From: Symbiodinium natans
Lineage: Eukaryota > Sar > Dinophyceae > Suessiales > Symbiodiniaceae
Length of the DNA: 64,000 bases
Reading direction: 5' to 3'
Assembly: GCA_905221605.1 (NCBI GenBank)
Contig: CAJNDS010000879.1
Location: forward strand, 176,501-240,500
The number at the start of each line of letters is the position of its first letter. The stretch's first letter is position 1. This document shows, piece by piece, positions 11,461 to 23,073 of the stretch. The translations under genes and the position numbers were made by a program. The notes beneath the pieces were generated by a model. That model had not been told where the DNA came from. It saw nothing but the letters and a program-made list of their open reading frames with translations, and did no database searches.

Positions 11461-14346
11461 TGCTAAAATGTACCAAGTTTAGTTTGCTGCGAACTTCAGG
11501 AGTGTCGGAGCGGCGGCTTCTTCGCTTTGTCTTCGCCTCTGGGCTTCGAAACATTCTCGGACCCATTCGCGGCGAGCGCTGCGTCCCAGGTGGAACTGGC
11601 CTCGATGTCAATGTTGGAGCGCAACACAGCGCAACACAGCACAACACTTCGCATCCGGTGCACAAGCTTACCGGCCTTACTGAGGCTTTCTGAGGCGAAC
11701 TGCTTGCTGCACGCCACAAGTCTCAAACTCGGTGCACTTGTGTTCTGTCCACATGACAAGCCCAGGCTCCAACACGTACAGGATGGAGCGCTGGCGAGAG
11801 ACAAGGACCTTGCACATGAAAACGAGAGACCAGCCTGTCGTGAAGCAGCAAATGCCAGGAAACTGTAATGGCCGAGCATCACGCGACCACGAACAACACA
11901 ACGAGCGCCAACCTCGGCATTGTCTGCTGTGTGTCGTGATCTGGCCACTCTCTTCCTATCAACCGACCCCTGTCAACTCAGCCAGATTCAGGGAAGCAAA
12001 AAATAGGGCAGGGGCAGCAGCTGCCCCAACCGCATGGCTGTCCACAGCAGCCATGCGACTGAACTAGCTCCTGCAGCCTGAGAGAAACCCAAGTACAAGT
12101 CTCCTTTGACGTCGTAAACAGCAACAACAAGTAGGTCACGATCCCCTAACGTATCGCGTGCTTTTCTTGTCCTGGGAGGTCTAAAACCTGGCAAAGTGAT
12201 GGACTTAGGGTGGGGGGGGGGGCGGGGGAGTAATAGCCCCGCCATTTCGCTGTTTTCAACAATGTTGTGGAAAAAATGTGTTTTCGTTTGGGTTTTTGAG
12301 CACATAGATTCATAGATGCCGTAACATGTTCAAAATCAAGCGTCCAGCTGTCCAAATATGACTCATGGACTTTTGTGCATTGTTTAGCAGTTTGTTCTTC
12401 AATAATGTGTTCTCGCTAGGGTTCCGCGTCATATGTTTTGGAACTCTTGTGGACTAAACACCCACAAAAAGGTAAACGTAAGCGTTTTTGTTCAACGAGC
12501 ACGAACGTCCGTGCTACCAGTTTATGGGTGCACCATGTGTTGGTTGTGAAACTGCAAACCCTGAACCTTGCACCCAAAGCTGAAACCCCAAGAACCGTGG
12601 AGTGCAAAGACCAAAAACACCAAACCCTAAACCCCAAACATTCACACGCACTGGCAACGGAGACGTTATCATCTTGCGGGCATGGATGCTCTGGCCATTC
12701 GCACGCACGCGTAACACCGATGTTATCATGTTCGCGCGCCAAGAAAACAGCACAATCGCGTTTTGGAAAAACAGGGCTATTCCCCCCCCCCCGCCCCACC
12801 CACCCCAAAGTCCATGACTTTGCTACGCCTGCCAGCGTTTCCGACCTCAGATCAAGAAAAGCACGCGATCCGTACCAACAACTACGACTACAACTTCAAG
12901 TTGCAGCTGATATTGGAAAGGGGTGCTGCCGGGTATTTCGTGCGAGCAGGTCTTGTTTTCTGGCCTCGTCTTCATCACTACCACCGTGCGAAGCACTGAA
13001 GAAGGCCAGCCCAAGGACTGACGTAACCTGACTGCATCTGACTGGCACTCTCAATCTTTGAGAATCTGCCTTGGGCAGCTGCTAATGCTACGACAGATGT
13101 CGTCGGAAGACCACGTGACCTGACAGGTTCAAAAACTGCCGACTGCTAGTGCTTCAAGCTTTGGAGGCGGTGTTGAACATGCACTTCTTGTTGGATGCTC
13201 CGTACCAGCGTTCCTGCCTCTCCACCCACACAGACAGCGACACAACAAAGCCATGCCGGCAGAAGTGCACAGCACCAAAACAACAGCTTCGGCTTTTCCT
13301 CTGTTAAGTTCCACGAGGGTGCAAGTGTCAAGCCAAGCAGGCAAGCCACGACATGTTCTTATCTCAGCGATATCCACCCTCACTCTCGACGCAGCTGAGA
13401 AGTCTACAATACCCTGGCCCTCGCCACACAACCAGCTAGCTCGCGCCGAATGCGTTGGGCCCACAATGCTCCACATGAGCATCCGTCTGAACTGGATTCT
13501 CCGGTGAAGGTGAAGGTAAGGTTGTTTAAAAACGGCCATCGTTTTGGTGTCACTTTGCCATGAACTCTCCATTTGTCCCACCGATACCGATGCCAAGCCA
13601 TGAGGGCTCGAATCTGTTTCGCTCTCCAATCGAGGAAGACCTGTTTTTGCTTGATGTCTCACCCTGATTAGCTTACAAGCAAACGGAGTTTGACTGATGC
13701 TCACAGATGTTCAAGACGCTTTTCAAGCAGAGGATTAGCCGCTTCTGAAGCAGGAATGCCACTAAACCGCAACCACCGTGGCAGAAATCAGATGACAAGT
13801 GGTGTTATATCACGTTGCGCGAAGCACGTTCGAACCCATCAAATCGTGAAGCAAGTCAGCAACGTCGCCACAGTGAGACGAAAAAGCAAAGCAGATCTCT
13901 AGAAAGCGGCAGCCCAGCGGCATTTAACACACCTTCACATCGACTGCATGAGGATCCGGCTTCAGGTCCACGTTCGGAGCAGATGTACTCATGCACGACC
14001 CTTGGTATGGGACTGGACTTTACTAAAGCGCTTGCAGTTGAACCAGTTGGCTTCGAAGGCTGCAGTTCAAGGCTTGCTTCGATGCAGAAGCTCTGTGAAC
14101 ACAGCTTGGCACAAGCACTGCGGTTGCACGAGCAGGTTTGCCAGCAGCTTCAGTCTGTCCTACACTTGTTCTCATGCTACAGATCACGTCAGAGTGATCA
14201 ACAGATTTCAACAGGAATCCTCGACAGTCAACCTTGCTGACTTCATCTAGAACCTAGGTGAAACACTTGGCCGGATGCATCTGAGGATGTTGCCGCACTG
14301 CAGCTTTGGCAAAACTGCGACAAGCATCCCAAGAAAAACTTTCTGC
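11461..14346. other. Intergenic region with a foldback element
   Basis: Apart from a possible first exon of the hydrolase near 11.8 kb, I see no family-level match. The segment 13150-13400 minus has a fairly long open frame with a hydrophobic stretch, which may be an unassigned exon. The main structure is the inverted-repeat element at 12.15-12.87 kb. Confidence 0.5.
12149..12873. repeat. Foldback element with imperfect terminal inverted repeats
   Basis: The left arm (12149-12229) and the reverse complement of the right arm (12782-12873) share ACG(T/G)ATCGCGTGCTTTTCTTG, then a weaker stretch around CTGG-CA-(A)AAGT-ATGGACTT, then a run of Gs. The interior of about 550 bp has no transposase-like frame. 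It could be a non-autonomous foldback or MITE-like element, or an inverted duplication. Target-site duplications are not obvious. Confidence 0.6.
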
Positions 14347-17300
14347 TCACTGGGGGAAAAGTGGCGCTTCCGAGTCATCACGAGCTTGCTCTTCGGCGGC
14401 TACAGTGACTTGGCGTCCAACACTGACAGCTCTCATCAGCACACCCAGCAGGATAAGCATGCTCACACCACCAGACAAGAAAGAGAGAACAACTTCTTGT
14501 CCATGTTTGCCCTCAAGCTGTTGCACCTGACGATGCAGTGCACCATACTCTTGTAACATGTTCCATCGGCTTGAATGGTAGTATCTGGGAGACGACCGGG
14601 CATACTCAACAGGTGTAATGACCTTGCTGAGGCTTCGGGTTCGCTTCCGTCGCCCCCCTACTCCGCAAGACATGGAGCATTGGCCCCAAGATCCCCACAC
14701 AGCCCAGGTACATGCTGCCTGTGTTGCGCAGCTGTGCGGGCACGCGGTTGTCTGCACCACATCAGCTGGCGGACACTCGCTGCCACCGTTTTGAGCAAAC
14801 ATCAATATGTGCCGGATTCGTGTCCTCTCGCCTCCGCAAGAGTTGCAAGCCCCCCAACTGTGCCACTCTCCCAGGACGCAGTCCACGGGATCATGCGCTT
14901 CGTAGCATAAGCTTCGGGCACACTCCAGGACCTCCAGCAGCGGCTCCTGACAACCGAAGCCCCCGTTGTAGGCCTCTTGCGCAATCTGGCGACTTCGTTG
15001 GCGCTCACCACCGCCGCAAGTGGCTGTACAATCTGTCCAATGTCCCCATGGCTGAAGCTGGCAATCCACAGGTGGGCCACGAACACACTCGTCAAGCTGC
15101 TGATTCTCTCTGGCAGGGTTGCAAGGCGCTAGCTCTTTCAAAGCTCCTGAGCAGAACAGCCCATCACCGTGACCAAACTCAGCAACCTCTCGCGAGCGCA
15201 TCGAAACTCCTTCGCAGGTTGATGAACAAGCATTCCAAGAGCTCCATGCCGTCAGGAGACAGTCCTTGGAGGCGTGGCATGGAATGGCCACGTTGCAGAA
15301 CTTGCTCTCCCTGCTTTCACCAACTGCTGGGGAGCCGCAGCTGTTTGCCATCACTGCAACTTGACGACGCCTGAAGGTTTCTCCTCCATTGCACGTCCGA
15401 GAGCAAGGGGCCCACTCTTCCCACTCCTCCCAAGCTCCATCCTCGCACTGCATGCCACAGGCGCCAAGATTGCATGGCAACACTTCGGACAAAGCCTTTT
15501 GAGAGCATGTAGCGCCACCCGCACTTGGCATAGATTGAAGATTTCGGCTGCGCTTCATTACTCCACCTCCACATGTTTGGGAGCAAGCAGACCAGGCTTG
15601 CCAGGCACCCCAGTCACAGTCCGTGACACAACTGCGGCCATGGCAAATCCGATTCTGAGCCAAGGCAGCGAAGCATCCTTCGCCTCCGGGACCGCGAAGT
15701 TTGAGGACGCGGCGACTGCGAGATTGATGCCCTGAGCCACATGAAGCCGAGCAAAGGGTCCATTCGAGCCACTGCGAAACTTCGCAGTCCTCTGACTGGC
15801 ACGGTTTGGACGTACATGCCCTGATCTGAATCAAGTCTTCAGGACAGAGCTTTCCACCGAACTCAGGGAACTTGGATATTTGACGCTGCCGACGAGAATG
15901 CCCGCTGCCGCATGATGAGGAACATACATCCCAGTCGGTCCAAGCAGATATTGCACAATCGACATCCTCACGACAGCTTTCCGTCTCCAACAACGATCCA
16001 AAGCAAGGCTTTCCGCCTGCAAGAGCTTCGTTGTCGATGACGCGCCTTCGCTCTCGTTGCTTACCAATGCCGCAGGAGGTCCAATCCCTCCAATCACCAA
16101 GCCGGCAATCTTCACGAGTGTGGCTTTCACAACCTTCGTGCCAGCCGCGGCAGGCTTGCGCCTGCTGCAGGGGTCCGTGGCACTGTCTGCCACCATCCTC
16201 GGCAACCTGATGCAGATGCCGAGTCCGCATCCGCGTGCCTTCACCACAAACCGCCGAGCACTGAGACCATGTAAGCCAAGGTGCGAATAAACAAGGCTCA
16301 GGCATTTCAGCTTCACACGGCTTGGTTTGTAGCAAGTCTCCACTACAGGCCAACCCGCCTTTCTCAGGTTTCACGACTATGTGGCGATGACGATAGTGCT
16401 GGCCCTTGATGGCAGCCGACGTAAGGTTCGTGCAATGACCCCACGGGGTCCACTCTGAAAGTTTGCAGTCAACCGCATGGCCACAATCCGTGTGACAGTG
16501 CTTGGTCTCGAGCAGCGGGCCCTGGCATGGCCTGCCACACTCATTGTTCATCTGGCCAATGACCCGCTGCCTCTCGCAGAGACCGACACATGTTGCATCC
16601 GTCCAACCACTCCACGCACTGAAGCTGCAATGCCGAGGAGAGCAATGTTCACAGGAGGTCTTGGCGGGACACTGGGCCACGTCAACCTGTGAGCCAAAAC
16701 AGCTCGAATGCTTGTCGCCCTTGAAGAAGTAGCTGCTCGGGTAGACCTGCTTGGGGAGCAGCCTCATCTCTCTGCTGCGGAGAGTCGTCCAGCTCCCACA
16801 CTGGTCAGAGCACTGCATGTGAGACCATTCCGACCAAGCGCACAGATGAGTTTCGTGGCAGACTGAAGTGCAGTTTGATACCTCCTTCATGCTCCGATCT
16901 TCGCAAAGCCTGCCACGATAGTTTGGCAAAGAAACGATGACTCGATGCCGCCATCGTTGTCCGCCACAATGACTGCAGCTGCCCCACTCTGACCAAGCGC
17001 CAACAACGCAATCCTGCGTACCACCCGTATGGCAAGGCTGAACATCGCACTCCCGGGTGTGCATTAAGTCTCCCTGACAAGGTTTACCGCCATGGACTGA
17101 ATGATGGGCAATGCTTCGCTTTCGGGTCTGCTGCCCGGGCCCACAAGTCGTCGAACATGTACTCCATTCTTGCCACGGACGTAGAACACAATCCTGCGTC
17201 TCTGTCTGACAAGCTTCTGGTGGCTGTGCGCCCTCCACCGGGTTACACTGCTCAATCACCTTGAGCTGCATGTCGTCGCATGGCCGCCCTTGACCTCTGG

Positions 17301-19209
17301 CATACTCTGTAATGTGGCGGTTTCGCTCACGAACTCCATTGCAACTACAACTACACTCTGACCACTGGCCCCAAGAAGATAGCGTGCAATCTTTGTCGTT
17401 CCCGCAATCATCCAGATCATCGCACAGTTCAAACTGTTCTCGCAATCCAGTCGGGACGGAGCCACAGGTATTGGGAAGAACCTGCCACGCAGGCGCAGAC
17501 ACATTCGCGCGTGGAAGTGCTGAGCATGCTGGGAAAGGCAAGGAGCGCAATACGGACTCACGCATGCTTCATGCAAGTGAATCTACTACGAGACAATCAA
17601 GCCCAATGGCCTTTAGTCAGCAGTACCATGATTTGCATTTCTTAAAGCTTGCCTCCAGAGATCGTCGGCGGGAGCGGTAGCTTGAAGAGCATGTGGCTGA
17701 GCAATGCGTCCAATCCATCCAGGCACCCCAGTAGCCATCTTCGCATGTAGTATCACACTTCATTGTGTTGCAGACAGCTATGACCTCCTTGTCTTTGGCC
17801 TGGCAAGGTGCTCCTCCATTCTGTGGCGACATCTCAATCGCACGGCTACGTCTTTTGGTGCCACCTCCACACGAGCAGGAACAGCCGCTCCATTCACTCC
17901 ACACGCCCCAGATGCAGTCTATTGGTCTTGGGGGTGAGAGCTTGCATGCAGCCATTTCCCCCACAACGCCATAGCACCCGGACGCATCAAGCCCAGCAGG
18001 TCTCCGAATGGTTCGCTTTCTGTGAGTTACCCCGAACCCGACCTTGGATGAGCATGCGGCCCATGAAGTCCAGTCGTTCAACTCACAGTCAAGGGAATGT
18101 GAATAGCACTGGCGTGTTGAGCAGGCGGCTGCTTGCTTCAGCTTTATGGCTGAGCAGAAATTCCTTCGAGACTTTCCATGAACGAGCTCTCGTGAACGAA
18201 ACTTCTGCCCGCCGTGGCATGTGCGGTCACATGTCGACCAATCAGACCAGGATGTGACTTCACAGTGATGCGGAGCCTTGCTCGAACAGCCACTCGTCTC
18301 GACCAAGCTGGAATCACATCCCATACCGAGCCCTTCAGGGTTCTGTAGGACAGATCTGTGCCTCATGCGCTGGATGCCTGCCGCTCCACAGAAGCTCCAA
18401 TCCGTCCAAGGAGAAAGCAAGCAGTCCTTCGACACACATGGCCTCAGCTGGCAAATGTGAGTCTCCAAAAGAGAGCTCTCACACGTTTGCCCACTCAGAT
18501 GGCCCTCACTCCGGATCTTGCGGAGACGTGTGAACCTACCTTGGCCACAGGAAACGCTGCAAGTGGTCCAAGACTGCCATGGGTCAAAGATGCACGGTTG
18601 AGGCCGTGGTCCTCCACAGGGTCTGGTCTCTGAGGTCGAACCCATGCAGGGCTCACCGCTATTGGACGATGGCCTTTCAACCGAACGCTTCCTTATCGAC
18701 TGATCCTTTTCGCTTTTGCAAGAACTCCACGGCTCCCAGGCTGACATAATGCAATCATGCGCTGTTCCGCCACACTCAGCGGCAAACCAACGTTTCGACT
18801 CGATGCCAGAGCCATAGCACGGCAAGCCACATTGATTGCTAGGAACTGCAATGCTTCGGTGGCGAAACATGAGACCGATGCAGCCAGCTCCTGGCCACCA
18901 GTCGCTCCACTCCGAGAACATGCAATCCACAGGCTGGCAGGTGTCGCACTCCGGGAGGTCCTCACATCTCGTCCACTGCTCCTCATGGCCACCGCATTCA
19001 TGGCCATCTGTGCTGTACAAGTTGTTCAAGACACTGGAGCTCGCACTTGTGCCAGCAGTGTCGAGGTCATAACTGGAGCTCGCACTTGTGCCAGCAGTGT
19101 CGAGGTCATAACCATACGGAAGGTTAAATGTTGCTCCGTCATCCTGGCCAACGGCCAATGCACACAGGCACAAAACGCGAGCCGCAAAGCTCCATGCCGG
19201 TGATGCCAT
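14347..19209 (-). CDS. Thrombospondin type-1 repeat protein, signal peptide and C-terminal TM
   Basis: Two exons: 19209-17653 (519 codons) and 17481-14347 (1044 codons plus stop). A 171-nt intron with a GC donor and AG acceptor separates them, and the frame is kept, giving 1563 residues. The ATG at 19209 starts a signal peptide (MASPAWSFAARVLCLCALAVG). About 8 TSP1 modules follow in exon 1 and 16 in exon 2, each with a D/P-C-x3-x-W-x2-W-x2-C start (for example DCEVSQWLEWTLCSASCG) and conserved RxR and later Cys positions. A helix at about 1516-1537 (VVLSFLSGGVSMLILLGVLM) and a roughly 26-residue tail give a type I membrane topology. TSP1 arrays mediate extracellular adhesion in animals and in apicomplexans, the sister group, where TRAP-type adhesins use them. 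A role at the cell surface is inferred. No von Willebrand A domain or other enzyme domain is visible. Confidence 0.9.
19033..19110 (-). repeat. 39-bp in-frame tandem duplication in the TSP1 gene
   Basis: Two identical 39-bp units, 19033-19071 and 19072-19110, encode YDLDTAGTSASSS twice just after the signal peptide. The identity suggests a recent slippage or duplication event. Confidence 0.95.
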
Positions 19210-19413
19210 AGCGTAGGCTCTCTTGAGATCCTCAGCGCTGCGGCAGAGCGTCTCATTGAGTGCCAAACTTTTAAGAAAGATTCACGGAAGCGGTTGTACG
19301 AAGCCTCACGCATGTGTGCGTCCTTTTTGCGGGCTGCGACTGCGCTACGGAGTGTCGGTGAAACATCATTCCGTGAACCGGTAGCTATCACAAACCTTCG
19401 TCCCCCCTCTTCT

Positions 19414-20500
19414 TCATCTTCCTTGTGTCGTCCACGGGCGAGTGACGAAAGTGGTTGTTGTAGATGTTTTTGTAACTTCGGTCGTGGTTGTCAGCGTCGT
19501 AGAAGTCGTCGTTTCCGTGTCGGTCACCGTTGTGGTTGTTGTGCCTGTGATAGTGGTACTAGTGAAGGTGCTGGTAGTGTCCGTCCTGGTGGTTGTAGTA
19601 ACTGTGATGGTCGTGGTTGTGGCCGTCGTTGTTGTTGTACTTGTGCTGGTCATGGTTGCAGTCGTGGCAACTACTGTGGCAGGCGGGTGAAGAAAGGAGT
19701 CGCCGTACATCGCGCACGGCGGCGCTGTGTCTGTTGAGCACTTCCGTCCAGATCCGACGATTGGGCGATGACAGCAATTCTCGCCTTGGCTTCAAAAAGC
19801 CTAATTTGCGAGGCTCGTCTGGCAACACGAGCACTCATGACGCAAAGCGGTTCTGCCATGAGGCCTGCCAAGACTGTTGGTGCCAAGAAACTCCCTCCTG
19901 GGAAATTACTGCAGGCTTCGCCGCCACAACTTCCACAACTAGCTGGACAGCAAACTGGAATGGATGGAATTCCGTCACACCTGCGGTCAACGTCTCTCTC
20001 TCTCTGTCTCTCTCTCAACATCTCACACACGCACTCGCCCACTCACTCACTCACTCACATGCACAGACCACAAAGCACCTCACAAACATGCAATCAGGCG
20101 ACACATCTTCCGGCTGAAAACCCAGGCCCACGACGCATGGCGCCCCGACTTCTGCAGAACCTGAACGGTATGCTGAGCTGAGTCGAGCGCCAGCTGGTGG
20201 CAGCCAGAATTTGTTGACAACTTGCTGAGGGATTGGCATTCTCGTCCTGAAGAGAGTATGCTTACGAAGCAGCAACTGTCACCTCGCTTTGGGTTGACGC
20301 CACTGGCGATGACAAGATGAACCCTCATTGCGCAGGGTTGCACCGGTATGCAATCGCGACAAGCACGCCAATTGCTCCAAGACACTGCCACCCGACAACA
20401 AGGCACAGATTGGACCGCCGCAAGTGCCGCAGGAGGAAGGACAGCACACAGCACGAGATTGGATTCCCTGTGCACACCTTGTAGGCCGTAATGTCAAATC
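19414..20500 (-). CDS. Cys-rich / Thr-rich probable surface protein (fragmentary model)
   Basis: Three coding-like segments lie in line on the minus strand. Two related Cys-rich modules appear at about 20490-20400 (CCPSSCGTCGGPICALLSGG) and about 19990-19890 (CCPASCGSCGGEACSNFPGG), each preceded by a GI(Q/P)S motif. A Thr/Ser-rich tract follows at 19690-19440 (for example TTTTTVTDTETTTSTTLTTT). Cys-rich CCxxSCGxCGG modules next to poly-Thr linkers are familiar to me from predicted secreted dinoflagellate proteins; that is recollection, not a search. Past the GG the modules lose the expected Cys pattern in frame, so introns or decay are present. No ATG or stop can be fixed. It might be a separate gene or an upstream part of the TSP1 locus. 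Confidence 0.4.
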
Positions 20501-20679
20501 ACTGAGATAATCACTGCATGCCACCGAGATCCACCGAGCCATTGCTGCCGCGCTGCAGTGACTGGTTGGTTGTCCCTTGCCTCGGCAAGGCGTAGGCTTT
20601 CCCTGTGACTGCAACTGTTTCGGACGCGTGGACACGTTCTCTCTTGTATCTGCACCGTTCGCGACGCGAACAAAGAGCA

Positions 20680-20822
20680 CACCCACGCACGCACCGACAC
20701 CCACACCAACACCCACGCCCACCCCCACACGCACGCGCAAGCGCACGCGCACGCGCAATGCGCACGCGCACGCGCAATGCGCACGCGCACGCGCAATGCG
20801 CACACACGCGCACACACAAAAT

Positions 20823-20871
<49 letters not shown>

Positions 20872-20997
20872 ACACCCACACGCACACCCACACGCACACG
20901 CACGCACACACGCACGCACACACGCACCACACACGCACCACGTGCGCACACACGCACATGCGCACACACGCACACACGCACATGCGCACACACGTAC

Positions 20998-21041
<44 letters not shown>

Positions 21042-21080
21042 GCGCACATGTGCGCGCATGCGCCCACGCACCTACCCACC
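20680..21080. repeat. (CA)n / (CACG)n microsatellite block
   Basis: About 400 bp of CA-based repeats: a pure (CA)n run at 20826-20869, another at about 21002-21039, and CACG/CACACG variants around them. It lies just upstream (in sense) of the Cys-rich segments, perhaps in an intron or 5' flank. The VCVCVC- and HTHTHT-type frames over it are artefacts. Confidence 0.95.
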
Positions 21081-21167
21081 CACCCGCCAGAGATTTGATT
21101 TTCAAATCCTGTTCTCGCTTACTTTTGGGCCATATGCCCACCCACCCACCCACGCACGCGCGCACGC

Positions 21168-21241
21168 AAAAGAGAGAGCGAGCGAGTCAGCGAGCGAGCG
21201 AGCCAGCGAGAGAGAGAGCGAGAGAGCGAGAGAGCGAGCGG
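21168..21241. repeat. (GA)n / (GAGC)n microsatellite
   Basis: A purine-rich tract of GA, GAGC and CAGC units about 90 bp from the CA block. Confidence 0.9.
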
Positions 21242-22392
21242 GATGTACAGGTTGAAAAATAACGGGAAGCAATCGGGAGTTGCCGACTGCCCAGCCCTGA
21301 TACATGCTTTGTGCACAAACAAAACCAGAAATGGAAAAGATGGTGCAGATGCTGATGATGCTGATGTTGATGACAACGATGAATGTTGATACCGGTGAGA
21401 ATTGGGTGCCCCCAAAGATACCAACCTCATCGCAGGTATGCTTGCAGGGTCTTCGCTGACCAGACCCCACCCCTGATGTACGATCCGGAGTACTTACTAT
21501 CAGAACAGACTCATGTGACACGCATACGTAAAGCGGCAAGAGAGTGTTTTCTCCGCCCTCCACAACCAAGGCTAGCAAAAAAAACACACACGGCAGCTGG
21601 CCGGGAAGGTCTTCCTTTTGCAAGGCTAACCAATACTGACGCCGACCGGACAATAGGATTTAAGCCCCGGAATTCCCCATAGAAGCGAGCGATCGCCATC
21701 AGACGAGCAGCAACACAGTCCGTTTCTAAACAAACACTGGTAACCCCGTTGAGAAGGAAGAGAGCCTGGAGGCAAACAACATCCGTAAACACAGCTGACG
21801 ATGCCACTCAGCAGCATTCAGCAGCTCAGACCAGGACCTGTGCTCGACGAAGCTGCTCCGCGTGTGGCGAGCGCGGTGAATGCGGTGAGCTCCCTTCGGC
21901 TCCTCACAAAAGGATGCCCCAAGGAAGCCCAGGAGACAAGAAGGCGCTTCTAACAGTAACAGAGACGTCAGAAGCCTGGGAGCGCATCACGGGTCTTCCG
22001 ATGTCACCATCGACTCCCACCTCCACTGCTCGAGTACAATAAGCAAGACAAAACAGCATAAGATGACGAAAAACTCAGGCGCTTCGCTGCACGTTGCAAC
22101 CAATGTGGCAGCTTTCTATCGGGGGGGGGATGGGGTGGCGGGGGGGGAGTGCCTCCAGAGCAAGCTGGTGAATGTGCTGGGCAGTACCTGGCCCAAGCTT
22201 TTGCATCCGGGGGGCCTACAGTTCGGGGTGCCCACAGCTGCACCACCACCAACAATGACGACAGCAACAAGAAGAGACCACAACAGACCACGACAAACAG
22301 CAAAAAAATGAAACCGGAAATACTTAGTAATCAAGCTGAAATAGGCTGAACAGAAACAGGCAAACCAACACTAACAACGACATGGCAAAACA
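21242..22392. other. Intergenic, no gene recognised
   Basis: Short open frames only, none with family motifs. A G-rich run (about 22122-22148) is the only notable composition feature before the left end of the retrotransposon. Confidence 0.5.
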
Positions 22393-22604
22393 ACATTCCG
22401 AAGGAGCATATACTCAATACGAGCACTTCGCATCCACTCCGTATTTTCTTGTCTTCACAGCTGTGGGCAATTCCGAGTCTGAGTTCTAGTGAACAGCTCC
22501 TGACACACAGGAGGTAATTGCATTGGTAACATCCGGACCGCTTCCGGGTCCCACGGTAGCCGGGTCAGAAACGCCTGATTCCTTCAGGTGACCCTCACGC
22601 TCCC
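22393..22604 (-). repeat. Split direct repeat B2 (3' end of element)
   Basis: Copy of B1 that forms the 3' edge of the element, separated from A2 by a 42-bp unique spacer (22605-22646). Outside 22393 the similarity stops. Confidence 0.93.
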
Positions 22605-22646
22605 GGGACGCATGACTCTCATGCAGCCCCTGTACCTCCGAAGGAT

Positions 22647-22837
22647 GGTACTTCCCAAGACACGGATGACTCCACGGGAGCTCGGTGTCTCAGGGTGGGC
22701 GGGTGGGAGAAAAGAAATGTTCCAGCTTGCCAGTTTGGCTCTAGCCAAGTCTTAAGCCAAAATGTAGCAAGCCGGTACATTGCATCCTCAAAATGAAACA
22801 TGCACACCCAAGGCCTGCCTAACTCAATGCATGTGCA
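22647..22837 (-). repeat. Split direct repeat A2
   Basis: Copy of A1 placed internally between B1 and B2. After its last base the sequence differs from A1: here ATCCTTCGGAGG follows, where A1 is followed by the SL. Confidence 0.93.
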
Positions 22838-23048
22838 CATTCCGAAGGAGCATATACTCAATACGAGCACTTCGCATCCACTCCGTATTTTCTTGTCTTC
22901 ACAGCTGTGGGCAATTCCGAGTCTGAGTTCCAGTGAACAGCTCCTGACACACAGGAGGTAATTGCATTGGTAACATCCGGACCGCTTCCGGGTCCCACGG
23001 TAGCCGGGTCAGAAACGCCTGATTCCTTCAGGTGACCCTCACGCTCCC
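22837..23048 (-). repeat. Split direct repeat B1
   Basis: 212 bp, matching B2 (22393-22604) with one visible substitution in the part compared. It starts about 25 bp after the stop of the RT polyprotein and abuts A2, sharing one base. Confidence 0.93.
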
Positions 23049-23073
23049 AAGGCACTCACCCCAATGCACTTCA

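Noticed and set aside
20279-21255. Long Val/Cys- and His/Thr-repeat open frames on both strands
   Set aside because: Translations of CA microsatellites.
22619-22870. Small frame in A2 and its twin at 32598-32885
   Set aside because: Same frame in both A repeats because the DNA is repeated; it covers the leader and decayed SL, so it is not a gene.
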